NCBI RefSeq assembly: GCF_000948985.2
Contig: NZ_CP059733.1
Coordinates: forward strand, 5,022,001-5,086,000
Length of the DNA stretch: 64,000 bases
Direction of reading: 5' to 3'
Source of the DNA: Thalassomonas viridans
GTDB lineage: Bacteria > Pseudomonadota > Gammaproteobacteria > Enterobacterales > Alteromonadaceae
Below the pieces are notes generated by a model. That model saw only the letters and a list, made by a program, of their open reading frames with translations. It was not told the origin of the DNA and made no database searches. A program made the position numbers and the translations under genes. Positions 54,762 to 64,000 of the stretch are shown one piece after another (position 1 is the stretch's first letter; the number at the start of each line of letters is the position of its first letter).

Positions 54762-54801
54762 ATGACAATTATATTGATGCAATGTGACACTTATATGACA
54801 G
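54762..54801 (-). promoter_or_regulatory. Pho box upstream of pstS
   Basis: GTGACAC (54784) and ATGACAG (54795) are 11 bp apart with a TTAT spacer. Read on the minus strand they give CTGTCAT-ATAA-GTGTCAC, a near-consensus Pho box. A further half-site ATGACAA at 54762 is 22 bp away, so in phase with the same 11-bp period. Confidence 0.88.
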
Positions 54802-55008
54802 CGTAAAACTATTTTTAATTAGGGGCAGCTGGCACTTGCTGAATTTTTCCTGCTAGGGCAAATATCCCCTGATGTAGAGGCTCATGCCTGTTATGGCGTA
54901 ACAAACAAGATAAGCGGCTTCACTCACATCTTTATGGCCACGGCATAGCTCTGTATATCGCCGCTCTTTCACGTCCGTGTGATCACAACATACTTCACTT
55001 CCTGTGCA

Positions 55009-55035
55009 TAAAAAAAGCGGCTCAGGGCCGCTTAA
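55009..55035 (-). terminator. Terminator of phoBR
   Basis: On the minus strand AAGCGGC pairs with GCCGCTT (55015-55021 and 55027-55033), followed by a T-run. It lies 20 nt after the phoR stop. Confidence 0.8.
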
Positions 55036-55054
55036 TGACTACAGATAAAAACCA

Positions 55055-56389
55055 CTAACCTATATCGGCAGTTAAGGCCTGCTGCTCCGGCAAATGGATC
55101 AAGCGGCTGTGATCAAAATAAATTGAAAATTCGCTGCCTTTGCCCACTTTGGAATTGATCACCAACTCGGCATTATGGTGGTGCAATACATGCTTAACTA
55201 TCGCCAGTCCCAGCCCGGAGCCGCCGGTATCTCGGGAGCGGGACTTATCCACCCGGTAAAAGCGCTCGGTCAGGCGATTGATATCTTCCGGACGAATACC
55301 GGGACCATCGTCCTTTACAGAGAAAATCCCCTTGTTGCCGTCCTGGCGCCAATGCACATGGATATTACCGTTCGCCTGGGTATAGGCAATCGCATTGGAA
55401 ATCAGGTTGGCACAGGCACTTTTGATTTCGGTATCTATGCCGGTGATCCCCAGATTATCATCCAGTTCAAAACTGATCTTGTGCTGCTTTTCCTGATTCA
55501 GCCACCGGGCATCGTCAATCAGCTGGCTGATCAGCCTAGGCATTTCTATCGGGGTATTGGTCTCAACATCGGCCTGGATTTCCACCCGGGATAAAATAAG
55601 TAGCTGCTCCACCAGGCGGTCCATACGGGTTACCTGGGATTCTATGGTATTAAATGCCTGCAGCCAGTGGGGGTCCAGCGCATGTTCCGTGCCCTGGATC
55701 ATCTCAACGTAACCCCGGACAACGGTCAACGGAGTTTTCAGCTCATGGGAAACATTGGCGACAAAGTCGCGCCGCATTTCTTCCAGGCGGTGGATGCGGC
55801 TGATATCCCGGGCCAGCAATAAAATTTGATCGCTGCCGTAAGCCATCAGCCTGAGCTCCAGCTGCAGTTCGTTATTGACCGGCGATACCAGCAGACAGGG
55901 AGCATCATAAACCCCGGTTTCCAGGTATTTGGCAAACTCAGGCGCTCTGAGCAGGTTGTCGATCCGCTGTCCGAGATCCCCCGGCCAACGTATACCCAGC
56001 AGGCGATGAGCTTTTTTATTGCCCCATTGTATGGTGAGGTCGTCCGCCAGCACCAGGGCGGCATCGGGTAAGGCCTCGGCGCCATCGCGAAAACGGCGGA
56101 TGCGCTCATTCAGTGCTTTCTGCTTGTTTCGCTGCTGCCTGATCTGGCGGTATAAACCGTCATATATCCGTCCCCAGATCCCTTCCGACTGGGGCGGCGA
56201 AATGGCCTTACTTTTCCATAACCAGTCGATAAGTTTAAATAAATGATGATAGTGCCAGATCAATAACGCCAGGGTAGCGATCAATAGCGCCGGCAGTGCA
56301 ACACCAAAAACAAAGCCCAGGGTTGCACTTAGCAATAAAACAAGCAGTAACCGGATAAAAACAGAACGCACGGATAAACGAAAATGCAT
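55055..56389 (-). CDS. phoR: Phosphate regulon sensor histidine kinase
   Basis: 444 residues (431 in E. coli PhoR). Two close N-terminal helices without a large periplasmic loop (about 10-48), a PAS domain (about 100-200), HisKA with His215 in ANVSHELKTP, and HATPase with VKDDGPGI and GGSGLGLAI. It reads phosphate status through PstSCAB/PhoU and phosphorylates PhoB. The gene starts 4 nt after phoB. Confidence 0.95.
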   Translation of the reverse strand: MHFRLSVRSVFIRLLLVLLLSATLGFVFGVALPALLIATLALLIWHYHHLFKLIDWLWKSKAISPPQSEGIWGRIYDGLYRQIRQQRNKQKALNERIRRFRDGAEALPDAALVLADDLTIQWGNKKAHRLLGIRWPGDLGQRIDNLLRAPEFAKYLETGVYDAPCLLVSPVNNELQLELRLMAYGSDQILLLARDISRIHRLEEMRRDFVANVSHELKTPLTVVRGYVEMIQGTEHALDPHWLQAFNTIESQVTRMDRLVEQLLILSRVEIQADVETNTPIEMPRLISQLIDDARWLNQEKQHKISFELDDNLGITGIDTEIKSACANLISNAIAYTQANGNIHVHWRQDGNKGIFSVKDDGPGIRPEDINRLTERFYRVDKSRSRDTGGSGLGLAIVKHVLHHHNAELVINSKVGKGSEFSIYFDHSRLIHLPEQQALTADIG

Positions 56390-56393
56390 AGGC

Positions 56394-57089
56394 CTAACTA
56401 GTTAACTTCCCGGAAAATCGGTAACCGGAGCCGCGTACCGTTTGAATAAAGTTTTCATGCCCATGGCCGGTGATCGCTTTACGCAAACGCCGGATATGCA
56501 CATCCACGGTACGGTCTTCCACATAAACATTGGTGCCCCAGACATTGTCCAGCAGCTGCTCCCGGCTATAAACCCGCTCGGTATGGGTCATAAAAAAGTG
56601 TAATAGCCTGAACTCGGTCGGTCCCAGCTCCAGGTTAGTGTTGTTGATAGAAACCCGGTGTGCCACGGGATCGAGTTTCATGCCGTGGAATTCGATCGCT
56701 TCTTCCAGCGCCGTCGGCGACACCCGGCGGATCACAGCCTTAATACGGGCAATCAATTCTTTAGGGGAAAAAGGTTTAGTGACATAATCGTCGACACCGG
56801 CATCAAACCCCTTGACCTTGTCATCTTCATCGGTGCGCGCCGTTAACATAATAATAGGAATATTGCGGGTATATTCGTTGAGCTTTAAACTTTTCGCCAG
56901 CTTAACCCCGGTGCCGCCAGGCAGCATCCAGTCCAGCAAAATCAAATCAGGATAGGGCTCGCCGATTTTAGACATCGCCTGCTCATAATCCTGGGCTTCT
57001 ATGGTATTGAAGCCGTTTTGCTCTAATACAAAGGTGATCATTTCCCTGATTGGTGCTTCGTCTTCAACAACCAAAATTTGTCGGTTCAT
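56394..57089 (-). CDS. phoB: Phosphate regulon response regulator
   Basis: 231 residues from ATG 57089, with AGGAAA 6 nt upstream; an in-frame start at 57140 would add 17 residues. Receiver with Asp53 in [11 protein letters not shown], then an OmpR-type winged helix with [12 protein letters not shown] and [13 protein letters not shown]. It activates phosphate-starvation genes by binding Pho boxes; one lies about 100 bp upstream of its own start. Confidence 0.96.
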   Translation of the reverse strand: MNRQILVVEDEAPIREMITFVLEQNGFNTIEAQDYEQAMSKIGEPYPDLILLDWMLPGGTGVKLAKSLKLNEYTRNIPIIMLTARTDEDDKVKGFDAGVDDYVTKPFSPKELIARIKAVIRRVSPTALEEAIEFHGMKLDPVAHRVSINNTNLELGPTEFRLLHFFMTHTERVYSREQLLDNVWGTNVYVEDRTVDVHIRRLRKAITGHGHENFIQTVRGSGYRFSGKLTS

Positions 57090-57535
57090 ACAAATTTCCT
57101 GATAAATTTTTATTTTTAAGCAAGTAATAGGCAAGTGCACAACACTAAGCGTTTTAACACTCTACAAGGCCATTGTGCTTAAATTAGATGACACTTTTAT
57201 GACAAGGGATAAATTAGCGTAATAATTAACTAATAGCGGGCGTTACGCAAGCAAAAACGGGGCGTTTTGCGTTTTTAACGGCATTTGAGCACACAGGTTT
57301 AATCCGGATTCACGACTAAGGTCTTATAACGCCTAAAATTTCCCCATGTCTGCTGCCATGCACAAGTCACTAAGACAAACGGCAAAATGAGCTTTTGAAA
57401 AAGAACAGGATGAGCACCTTTAATCAACTTTACACAGCTTTCTCTTTTTTTGCACCTTTCTTAAACATTTGTCTCATATACTGCTTACACTCCCGGGAGC
57501 TTCCCGGTTATGTAAAAAACAAAAATGAGGCATAT
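57090..57535. promoter_or_regulatory. Intergenic region phoB / EF-hand gene
   Basis: A 446-bp divergent gap. It contains the phoB Pho box (57188-57205); an upstream extension of the EF-hand reading frame back to 57395 lacks support. A GCGTTACGCAAGC patch near 57240 is mildly symmetric. No gene supported. Confidence 0.5.
57188..57205 (-). promoter_or_regulatory. Pho box upstream of phoB
   Basis: ATGACAC (57188) and ATGACAA (57199) are 11 bp apart with a TTTT spacer. On the minus strand this reads TTGTCAT-AAAA-GTGTCAT. It predicts PhoB autoregulation. Confidence 0.85.
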
Positions 57536-57844
57536 ATGATGAAAATTTTCACTATAAAGCAACTTCCCCTGTTTGCCCTGGCATTATGCTCCCACCTGAG
57601 TTTAGCTTCAGGTAATGACTACGGGCAAAATGAACGCCACGAACGACGGGGACCGCCGCCATTTAGCCAGCTTGACCTGGATGGCGATAACGGCATAACG
57701 TTAGATGAATTTAGCCAACACCCGATCCCCCGAGGGGAGCATGAAACCGTTTTTAACCATATCGACAGCAACGGCGACGGCACTATCACAGAGACGGAAC
57801 TCACCAGCCATAAACCGCCAAGAAAGCCAAGGAACAGCAATTAA
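57536..57844 (+). CDS. Secreted EF-hand protein
   Basis: 102 residues from ATG 57536 (TGAGG just upstream; ATG 57539 is equally possible). A signal peptide ends at LSLAS. A short Arg/His/Pro stretch follows, then two EF-hand loops, DLDGDNGITLDE and DSNGDGTITETE, both with Asp/Asn at the calcium positions. It is likely a periplasmic Ca-binding protein. It converges on a two-component gene pair; small EF-hand or Cpx-like periplasmic proteins next to such pairs are common, but a functional link is inferred. Confidence 0.82.
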   Translation: MMKIFTIKQLPLFALALCSHLSLASGNDYGQNERHERRGPPPFSQLDLDGDNGITLDEFSQHPIPRGEHETVFNHIDSNGDGTITETELTSHKPPRKPRNSN

Positions 57845-58028
57845 ACAAAAAGCATCAGCCTGTGGTTTGACTAAGGCCTGCCGTTAGCGCAGCTCCCGGT
57901 CAGGAACAGAAATAGAAAAGCCGCCATGGCCCGTCTCCTCCGTACAGGCAATGGCGGCCAAAGCTTTCCCTTTAAAGGGAGCTTCACCGTTAAATAAGAT
58001 ATAAAAACCCTAGGACAGAAGCTGCCCC

Positions 58029-58700
58029 TTATTCGCTGACCAGGCGATAACCCACCCCGTACACGGACTGGATCAGTTCCTGCTCCGGACTGATATCGGA
58101 GAGTTTTTTACGCAACTTTTTAATATGGCTGTCAATGGTACGGTCGCTGACGATGCGGTCGTCATTGTACATGCTGCGCATCAGCTGCTCACGGGAAAAT
58201 ATCCGCCCCGGCTCCCGGCTTAACGGCTTTAACAGCTGGAATTCCACCGCGGTCAGCGCCAGTGTCTGGCCGTTATAACTGGCCTGGTAGCGTTCATCGT
58301 CAAGCTCAAGTTGCTGGCTCGGCGCCTGGACCGTCTGGGTCCTGCGCAGCACCGCCTTAACCCTGGCCACTACTTCCCTGGGGCTAAAAGGTTTACAGAT
58401 ATAATCGTCGGCTCCCAACTCCAGCCCAAGCAAACGATCGATTTCTTCGATTCTCGCCGTCACCATCAAAATAGGCACATTGGAGAACTGGCGGATTTCT
58501 TTACAGATTTGCATGCCGTCCTTCCCCGGCAACATAACATCAAGCACGATAGCATCCGGCTTATGCTCTTGTACCCAGGGGATCACTTCATTGCCGTCGT
58601 GGAGGCAATGGGGCTGGTATTGTGACTGGGTAAAATAATCCGCCAGCAGCTGGGCGAGTTTGATCTGGTCTTCAACAATTAAAATACTATTTAGTTGCAT
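58029..58700 (-). CDS. OmpR-family response regulator
   Basis: 223 residues with a receiver (Asp54 in [12 protein letters not shown], switch Lys in [10 protein letters not shown]) and a winged-helix effector ending [16 protein letters not shown]. The pattern resembles BaeR/CpxR. It is 15 nt downstream of the cognate kinase gene on the minus strand. Confidence 0.92.
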   Translation of the reverse strand: MQLNSILIVEDQIKLAQLLADYFTQSQYQPHCLHDGNEVIPWVQEHKPDAIVLDVMLPGKDGMQICKEIRQFSNVPILMVTARIEEIDRLLGLELGADDYICKPFSPREVVARVKAVLRRTQTVQAPSQQLELDDERYQASYNGQTLALTAVEFQLLKPLSREPGRIFSREQLMRSMYNDDRIVSDRTIDSHIKKLRKKLSDISPEQELIQSVYGVGYRLVSE

Positions 58701-58715
58701 ATTTTTCAGAAAAAT

Positions 58716-60395
58716 TTAAATAATCGGCAGGCTAATAGTAACCTTAAGTCCTCCCAAGGTCGAATGGTTCGCACAAATTTCCCCCTGGTGGGCGGCCACT
58801 ATATGGGAACAGATAGACAGGCCCAGGCCAGTGCCCCCGGTTTGGCTGTTGCGGGAATCATCGGTACGGTATAAGTGCTCAAACAAATGTGCCAGGTGCT
58901 TATCATCCACCCCGGGACCGTCATCTTCGATATATAAGCAGGCCTTTTCCTGGTTTCGCTCCAGGGTAATGCGTACCTGGCTGCCGCTGGAGGCGTATTT
59001 AATACAGTTATTCACCAGATTATCCAGTAACTGACAGAAGCGGGTCTTATCGGCATGTATCCATACGGCTTGTACCGGCACAGCCAGCTTAAAATCCAGC
59101 CCGACATCTGCCAGATATCCCTGATACTTCATCTGTTCATTCACCAGCAGCCGGGTCAGGTCAAGTTTTTGTTTTCTATAGGTCATACCGCCGATATCGG
59201 CGCTGGTAAGCTGATGCAGGTCTTCGATAAGCCGCTGCAGGTGCATCACCTCCTGGTTGGCGGACTCTATGCCCTCCTGACTCAGCGTCCTGATACCGTC
59301 TATCATGGCCTCCAGCTCCCCCCGCAAAATCGCCACCGGAGTGCGCAACTCATGGGAAATATTGGCTAACCAGCGCTTTCTTGCACTTTCATTTTGCTCC
59401 AAAGTGGTGGCCAGTTCGTTAAAGTCACGGCTGAGCATGCCGAACTCATCCCGGCGCTTCAAATCTAGGCTTTGCCGGTAATCCCCCTGGGTCAGCTTAT
59501 GCATGCCTGAGGTTAACTGCCGGATAGGCTGAACCAGGTGCCTGGCCAGCGGCAGCGTTACCAGGATCACCAAGAGCATCACCAGCACGGCAATGAACCA
59601 CAGGTAATGCTGTTGCTGCTCAAGAAAGTCCAGCTCATAACCTTTAGTCAATTCGTTACGTTTCGATACCGCCAGGAAACCTATGGTTTCTTCTTCCTGC
59701 GGGATATCCATATATACATATTCCCGGTTTTGCGGATAATCCCCCACCACATACTTTTTATCCCGATCCAGCAAGGCATAACTGACCCGGTATTCCGGCT
59801 TGGCCGCTCCAGGTTTATGATGTGGCGGTAAGGGAGGAAACCCGCCTTCTTCGTGAGGAGGCCTGAAGCCGTCCCTTCCGGGAGGCGGGGGACGAAACTC
59901 CGGCCGCCCGGGCGCAGGCCTGTTGCCGTAAGGCCTGCTTTCACCGGCTGCCAGTAGCCGGCCCTCACGGCGGGGCGGAGGCAAACGCCTGTCTCTCGTG
60001 CCATAAGCTGACTGCTCACGGGGCGGTCTTCGAAAGGAAGGTGCCTGATTAGCATCCGGCCTGCTGCCGTTAAGGGCACTGCTTCTTACGCGGTTTTCAG
60101 CCCGGGCCAAGCGGTTTGGTCCGCCCCCCGGCGGCGCAAAATCACTGCCCGCCAGATGGGTACTGAGCATATTTTTCAACCTGGCATGCTGGTCCACCAT
60201 GGTTTGCCAACTACCCTGGCTTCTGTATACCTGAGACAATTCAATCACCAGGGGTTGCAGCGCTTCCATTTCCCGGGTATTGACATAATCCACCATACCT
60301 TTGCCTATGCTCCACTGCACCAGGCTCACCAAAGTGGTTACCAGTACCAGGCTAAAGATAAAAAGCGCTAAAAAAAGTTTATTATGAATTCTCAT
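58716..60395 (-). CDS. BaeS/CpxA-like sensor kinase with Pro/Arg-rich sensor insert
   Basis: 559 residues from ATG 60395 (a TTG at 60440 adds 15; neither has a strong Shine-Dalgarno). TM1 is at about 8-28 and TM2 at about 264-283. The periplasmic region includes a low-complexity stretch (about 88-200) rich in Pro, Arg, Gly and His, not seen in ordinary BaeS. HAMP (about 284-337), HisKA with His348 in ANISHELRTP, and HATPase with GGTGLGLSI follow. It probably senses envelope stress or metals; the insert may be flexible or ligand-binding. Confidence 0.9.
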   Translation of the reverse strand: MRIHNKLFLALFIFSLVLVTTLVSLVQWSIGKGMVDYVNTREMEALQPLVIELSQVYRSQGSWQTMVDQHARLKNMLSTHLAGSDFAPPGGGPNRLARAENRVRSSALNGSRPDANQAPSFRRPPREQSAYGTRDRRLPPPRREGRLLAAGESRPYGNRPAPGRPEFRPPPPGRDGFRPPHEEGGFPPLPPHHKPGAAKPEYRVSYALLDRDKKYVVGDYPQNREYVYMDIPQEEETIGFLAVSKRNELTKGYELDFLEQQQHYLWFIAVLVMLLVILVTLPLARHLVQPIRQLTSGMHKLTQGDYRQSLDLKRRDEFGMLSRDFNELATTLEQNESARKRWLANISHELRTPVAILRGELEAMIDGIRTLSQEGIESANQEVMHLQRLIEDLHQLTSADIGGMTYRKQKLDLTRLLVNEQMKYQGYLADVGLDFKLAVPVQAVWIHADKTRFCQLLDNLVNNCIKYASSGSQVRITLERNQEKACLYIEDDGPGVDDKHLAHLFEHLYRTDDSRNSQTGGTGLGLSICSHIVAAHQGEICANHSTLGGLKVTISLPII

Positions 60396-60736
60396 ATGCA
60401 GGTTAAGTGTCGACGCCGCGGACAGTTTTATAAACCCCAAGATAAAACACCCGGTGATTTTTTAATAGCTTTAACGACAATTTCTTTAAACTTGGTGACT
60501 TTGACGCAGTAAAGACCGGTTTGGACAGGTCACTATGCATTTGTTCAATAATGACAGCTTGTTACTAATATAAAGCAGCAGGCAAAGCCAATAAAGCAGG
60601 CGGTAAAATTTCCTTATTTCTTGCACAATTGCAATTCCCTGCTCATACAGTGAAATAACAATAAAACATGCCGCTTTCGGGGAATTTTAGCCGCCGAAAG
60701 CATTTAAACCTGAGTATTAAGGTTAGCCAACGGCTT
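60396..60736 (-). other. Intergenic region between sensor kinase and diguanylate cyclase
   Basis: A 341-bp gap. It should hold the kinase promoter and the cyclase terminator at 60673-60701. No gene supported. Confidence 0.45.
60660..60703 (-). terminator. Probable terminator of diguanylate cyclase gene
   Basis: GCTTTCGG (60673-60680) pairs with CCGAAAGC (60694-60701). On the minus strand a T-rich GTTTTATTG follows after four bases. Confidence 0.5.
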
Positions 60737-62161
60737 TTAATGAAGGTTAAGCAAGGAGCACACCTTATTACGTCCTTGTGCTTTCGCCTGGTACAGGGCT
60801 TTGTCCGCCACGGCAACCACTTTTTTCAGCTCGACATCCAGCTCGCTGTAAGTTACCCCGAAACTGGCGGTCACCGACAGTTGCTGCTCTACATGATCTA
60901 TCTTCAGGGTCGCCAGCAATATCCTCACTCTTTCAGCCACCGCCTGGGCCAGGGGTAAATTTGCCCCCGGCAGGAGCAAAATAAATTCTTCGCCCCCCCA
61001 GCGGCCAACAACATCATGCTCCCGGATACTCTGCTTTAACAAGTCGGACACCTGTTTAATAACCTGATCACCGGCATTATGGCCAAAGTTATCATTGATG
61101 CTTTTAAAATGATCTATATCGATCAGAATCACACTTAAGGCATCGCCTGCCTGGATGATTTTTTCATAGCTTTGTTCTATCAGGCTGCGGTTTGCCAGTC
61201 CGGTCAGGGCATCCTGATGTAAGGTTTGCAGGAAATGGCGGGCAAAATAGCGGATCAAAAAATGTCCGAGAATAAACAGCAGGACTATAAGGACAAAAAC
61301 CACCGAAGCATTGATGATAAAGGTGCGGGTGATATCCGCTTTCCGTGATTTCAACGGGGAAAGCAAATACAATTTCCAGTCCAGCAGGTCGATATAGATT
61401 TCTGACAGCAGAAACTCTTCATTGTCGATTACGATCAAACTGCTGTTTAAGCTTTCCCCGCGGGCAAGTTGCTTTGCCACCTGCCCGTACCAGCTTAACT
61501 CTTGCAGAGACACCAGGCGATTACTGCTGGCCATCAAATCTTCATCAGAAGATAATAAGATCTCGCCTTTATTATTAACAAACATCAGATCATAACCGAA
61601 CACCTGCTTATGCTCTTTAAACTTTTGCCAGAACTGGCGCAGGCTTTTGCCTATGCCGACAAAGCCAAGAAAGACTTCATCGTCATTATAAACCTTCAAA
61701 TCTAAAAACAAGTGCACGTCCTCTCTTTGGCCTAATTGGGCAAAGAAGTCCCCCGGACTGGTTCTTAAATTAAAATACCACTCGACCTTGCCCGGCGTTA
61801 ACTCAAAGGAACTGCCATCCGAGTTATATTGCCTCAGGGCCTTTTCACTGGCGGCAAAAAAAGACAGGTCTAAATGCTTTTCAAGATCCGCGAGAAAAGC
61901 AGCTATCGCAGCCTGGTCTATAGTCCCGGCATTCATCAAAGCTTTTAGCTCCTTGGAATGGGCCAGGGTCTGGGAAACGTGCAGGGGGTACATCAGCTCT
62001 TCGTTGATCAAAGAAAAAACCGGCGCAACCGACTGATGGTGAATACGGCTTTGCTCTACGACGATATGGCTGATAGCAAGATAGAAACCATAACCCAGGG
62101 CAATCACAGCAATGGTAAATAACAAAAACATGCTGCGCTGAAAAGATTTAATAAGACGCAA
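60737..62161 (-). CDS. Membrane-bound diguanylate cyclase
   Basis: 474 residues. TM1 (about 10-32), a periplasmic Cache-like sensor (about 35-275), TM2 (about 282-304) and a C-terminal GGDEF domain (about 315-474). The active motif is GGEEF at 389-393, and an inhibitory RxxD site (Arg380, Asp383) lies five residues before it. It would synthesise c-di-GMP under feedback control. No EAL domain. A PilZ gene is 8 kb away in the window. Confidence 0.92.
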   Translation of the reverse strand: MRLIKSFQRSMFLLFTIAVIALGYGFYLAISHIVVEQSRIHHQSVAPVFSLINEELMYPLHVSQTLAHSKELKALMNAGTIDQAAIAAFLADLEKHLDLSFFAASEKALRQYNSDGSSFELTPGKVEWYFNLRTSPGDFFAQLGQREDVHLFLDLKVYNDDEVFLGFVGIGKSLRQFWQKFKEHKQVFGYDLMFVNNKGEILLSSDEDLMASSNRLVSLQELSWYGQVAKQLARGESLNSSLIVIDNEEFLLSEIYIDLLDWKLYLLSPLKSRKADITRTFIINASVVFVLIVLLFILGHFLIRYFARHFLQTLHQDALTGLANRSLIEQSYEKIIQAGDALSVILIDIDHFKSINDNFGHNAGDQVIKQVSDLLKQSIREHDVVGRWGGEEFILLLPGANLPLAQAVAERVRILLATLKIDHVEQQLSVTASFGVTYSELDVELKKVVAVADKALYQAKAQGRNKVCSLLNLH

Positions 62162-62569
62162 GACGCCCCCGGTTAACTTTCAGCCGGTTCAGGTACAATA
62201 TCGGCCCTGCGGCACAGTAACAGTGAAAAAAGTCTGATCTTGCCTTCATCTGTTCAATTCACCTTAAGTTGATAATAGCATGAAGTTTATTGCCGTCAGA
62301 GTATTCCCTCTCAGTATCCGGGTCCAGTTTATATATTTTAAAGAAAATTGATAGGCTTATGACAAAAATGTTCAATAAAAACTCCCATTTTCCGGGGAAC
62401 AAGCCCTAAGGAGAAACAAGCGCCGGCATAAGACAAGGAGACATAAAGTACGGGATTGAAAGAAAACCTGCCTGTCATTTTATCTCCGGGAAACAGTTAA
62501 TTGCATAAGAGCTTGCCTAATATGGGGCTAGTGACTTAACATCTAGGCAACTTAACCAAGGAGGCAAAA
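62162..62569. other. Divergent intergenic region cyclase / DUF952 protein
   Basis: A 408-bp gap between divergent genes. It is AT-rich in the middle, and AAGGAGG lies 5 nt before GTG 62570. I see no clear promoter hexamers or repeats. Confidence 0.35.
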
Positions 62570-63190
62570 GTGGGTTTATCATTAACAATCAACTCAGTAC
62601 TCAGATCCGATCATTATTCATCACTGGAAGTTGGCCAGATATACAACTTTGAAAAAACGGCCTGCAGCAGCTTTTTTACCAATACGCCCTTATGGTTAGC
62701 CCACAATGACTGGACCGCCCGGGCGGAAATCAGCATAATTTCCCAAACCCTGGCCGGCAATACCCTGACCGGTCAATTCCGTGTTGACTATATCTACCGG
62801 GACGATGAACAGGAAGCCGTTACCGCCCTGTTTATCCGCATGTATGCCGGTATCAGTGAAAACTATATTTATCTCTTGTCTTCCAAGGAAGAATACCAGC
62901 AAGCCCAGCAAAACGGACAACTGGTACGGGATTCATTAGCCGAAGAAGGTTTTATCCATGGCGCTCCCAAACACCAGTTAACCCGGATAGCCAACAAGTA
63001 TTACACCCAGACCCCGGAGCCGCTGGTGATGGTAGTGGATAAGTCCCTGGTGACCAATGAAATAAAATGGGAGCCTGCCACGGGCGGTTTATATCCCCAC
63101 ATATACGGTCCACTAAACATGAATGCCGTTGTCAGAACCGTGCCTGTTGCCTTATCTGAAACCGGCTGCTTTGATATTAAAAATATTTAA
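62570..63190 (+). CDS. DUF952-domain protein with extra N-terminal domain
   Basis: 206 residues from GTG 62570, with AAGGAGG 5 nt upstream. The C-terminal part (about 120-200) matches DUF952: GFIHGAPKHQLTRIANKYY, then IKWEPATGGLYPHIYGPLN. The N-terminal 110 residues (ending near FIRMYAGISENYIYLLSS) are not part of that family and I do not recognise them. Function unknown; DUF952 has an ADP-ribosyltransferase-like fold. Confidence 0.72.
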   Translation: MGLSLTINSVLRSDHYSSLEVGQIYNFEKTACSSFFTNTPLWLAHNDWTARAEISIISQTLAGNTLTGQFRVDYIYRDDEQEAVTALFIRMYAGISENYIYLLSSKEEYQQAQQNGQLVRDSLAEEGFIHGAPKHQLTRIANKYYTQTPEPLVMVVDKSLVTNEIKWEPATGGLYPHIYGPLNMNAVVRTVPVALSETGCFDIKNI

Positions 63191-63197
63191 CTCCCTG

Positions 63198-63238
63198 AAC
63201 AGGAAGCCAATGCTTTATCTGGCTCCTGTTCTTTATTC
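63198..63238 (+). terminator. Terminator after DUF952 gene
   Basis: AACAGGAAGCCA (63198-63209) pairs with TGGCTCCTGTT (63220-63230) with one bulged base, followed by CTTTATT. Confidence 0.7.
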
Positions 63239-63383
63239 CTGCAATAACAGGTAAAACACTTATCCTGCTTTATCTGTTTTCCTCTTCCCCCGCCTTTATC
63301 TTCTGCCCCTGCCGGATAAATTTTTTAACGCTAAAGCCACATTGCCATGCAAGTTTGTTAATGATGATTAATACTAACGTTAA

Positions 63384-64000
<617 letters not shown>

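Larger units (their letters stand above)
54709..55054 (-). promoter_or_regulatory. pstS upstream region
   Basis: A 346-bp gap between phoR and pstS. It holds the phoR terminator (55009-55035) and the PhoB sites at 54762-54801. The middle (about 54810-55000) shows nothing I can name. Confidence 0.6.

Noticed and set aside
57395..57535. N-terminal extension of the EF-hand protein
   Set aside because: The longer form would place 47 residues before a clear signal peptide; TGAGG lies just before ATG 57536.

Overview
The window reads as chromosome of a marine gammaproteobacterium of the Alteromonadales. The nearest picture is Colwelliaceae/Thalassomonas-like, an inference from gene content and protein flavour rather than a database match. 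Coding density is high and GC is moderate. I see no rRNA, tRNA, insertion sequence, prophage or CRISPR array.

Layout. 1-7443: central carbon genes. A partial 2-hydroxyacid dehydrogenase on the minus strand diverges from tkt-epd-pgk, followed by a class I and then a class II fructose-bisphosphate aldolase. 7601-13575: an outer-membrane DUF481 protein converges on a 1720-residue hybrid sensor kinase. 13876-20596: glyoxylate shunt enzymes (aceA and malate synthase G) flank a LysR regulator and an lrgAB pair. 20955-25334: a small secreted protein, an ECF sigma operon, oxyR and a small parvulin. 25493-33421: a phosphate block with pit and its DUF47 partner, then pstC-pstA-pstB-phoU on the minus strand. 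33613-45742: the accessory region. It holds a 1481-residue Asp/Gly/Ser/Trp repeat protein, a 47-residue basic ORF, and an export-like set (GAF-HlyD fusion, PqqD-like/M50 peptidase/HlyD fusion, HlyD, TolC) with no ABC ATPase. 45833-48983: acyl-CoA ligase and aldehyde dehydrogenase. 49252-53577: CBS protein, hypothetical protein, ettA, PilZ protein and a GcvR-like ACT protein. 53746-57205: pstS and phoBR. 57536-64000: EF-hand protein, a two-component pair, a diguanylate cyclase, a DUF952 protein and the start of another sensor kinase.

How they work together. The phosphate genes are split: pstS with phoBR lies about 20 kb from pstCAB-phoU. Strong Pho-box repeats with 11-bp phasing precede pstS, phoB and pstC, so PhoB probably binds all three. 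The glycolysis/gluconeogenesis block and the glyoxylate shunt fit growth on acetate or fatty acids, in line with the acyl-CoA ligase.

The best candidate for an undescribed system is 34519-45742. A giant, nearly Lys/Arg-free repeat protein has an N-terminal LEDRIAP-type motif. It is followed by an apparatus in which an M50-type membrane peptidase with a PqqD-like N-terminus sits where a type I system would have its ABC transporter. The cargo/apparatus link is inferred from gene order and domain content.
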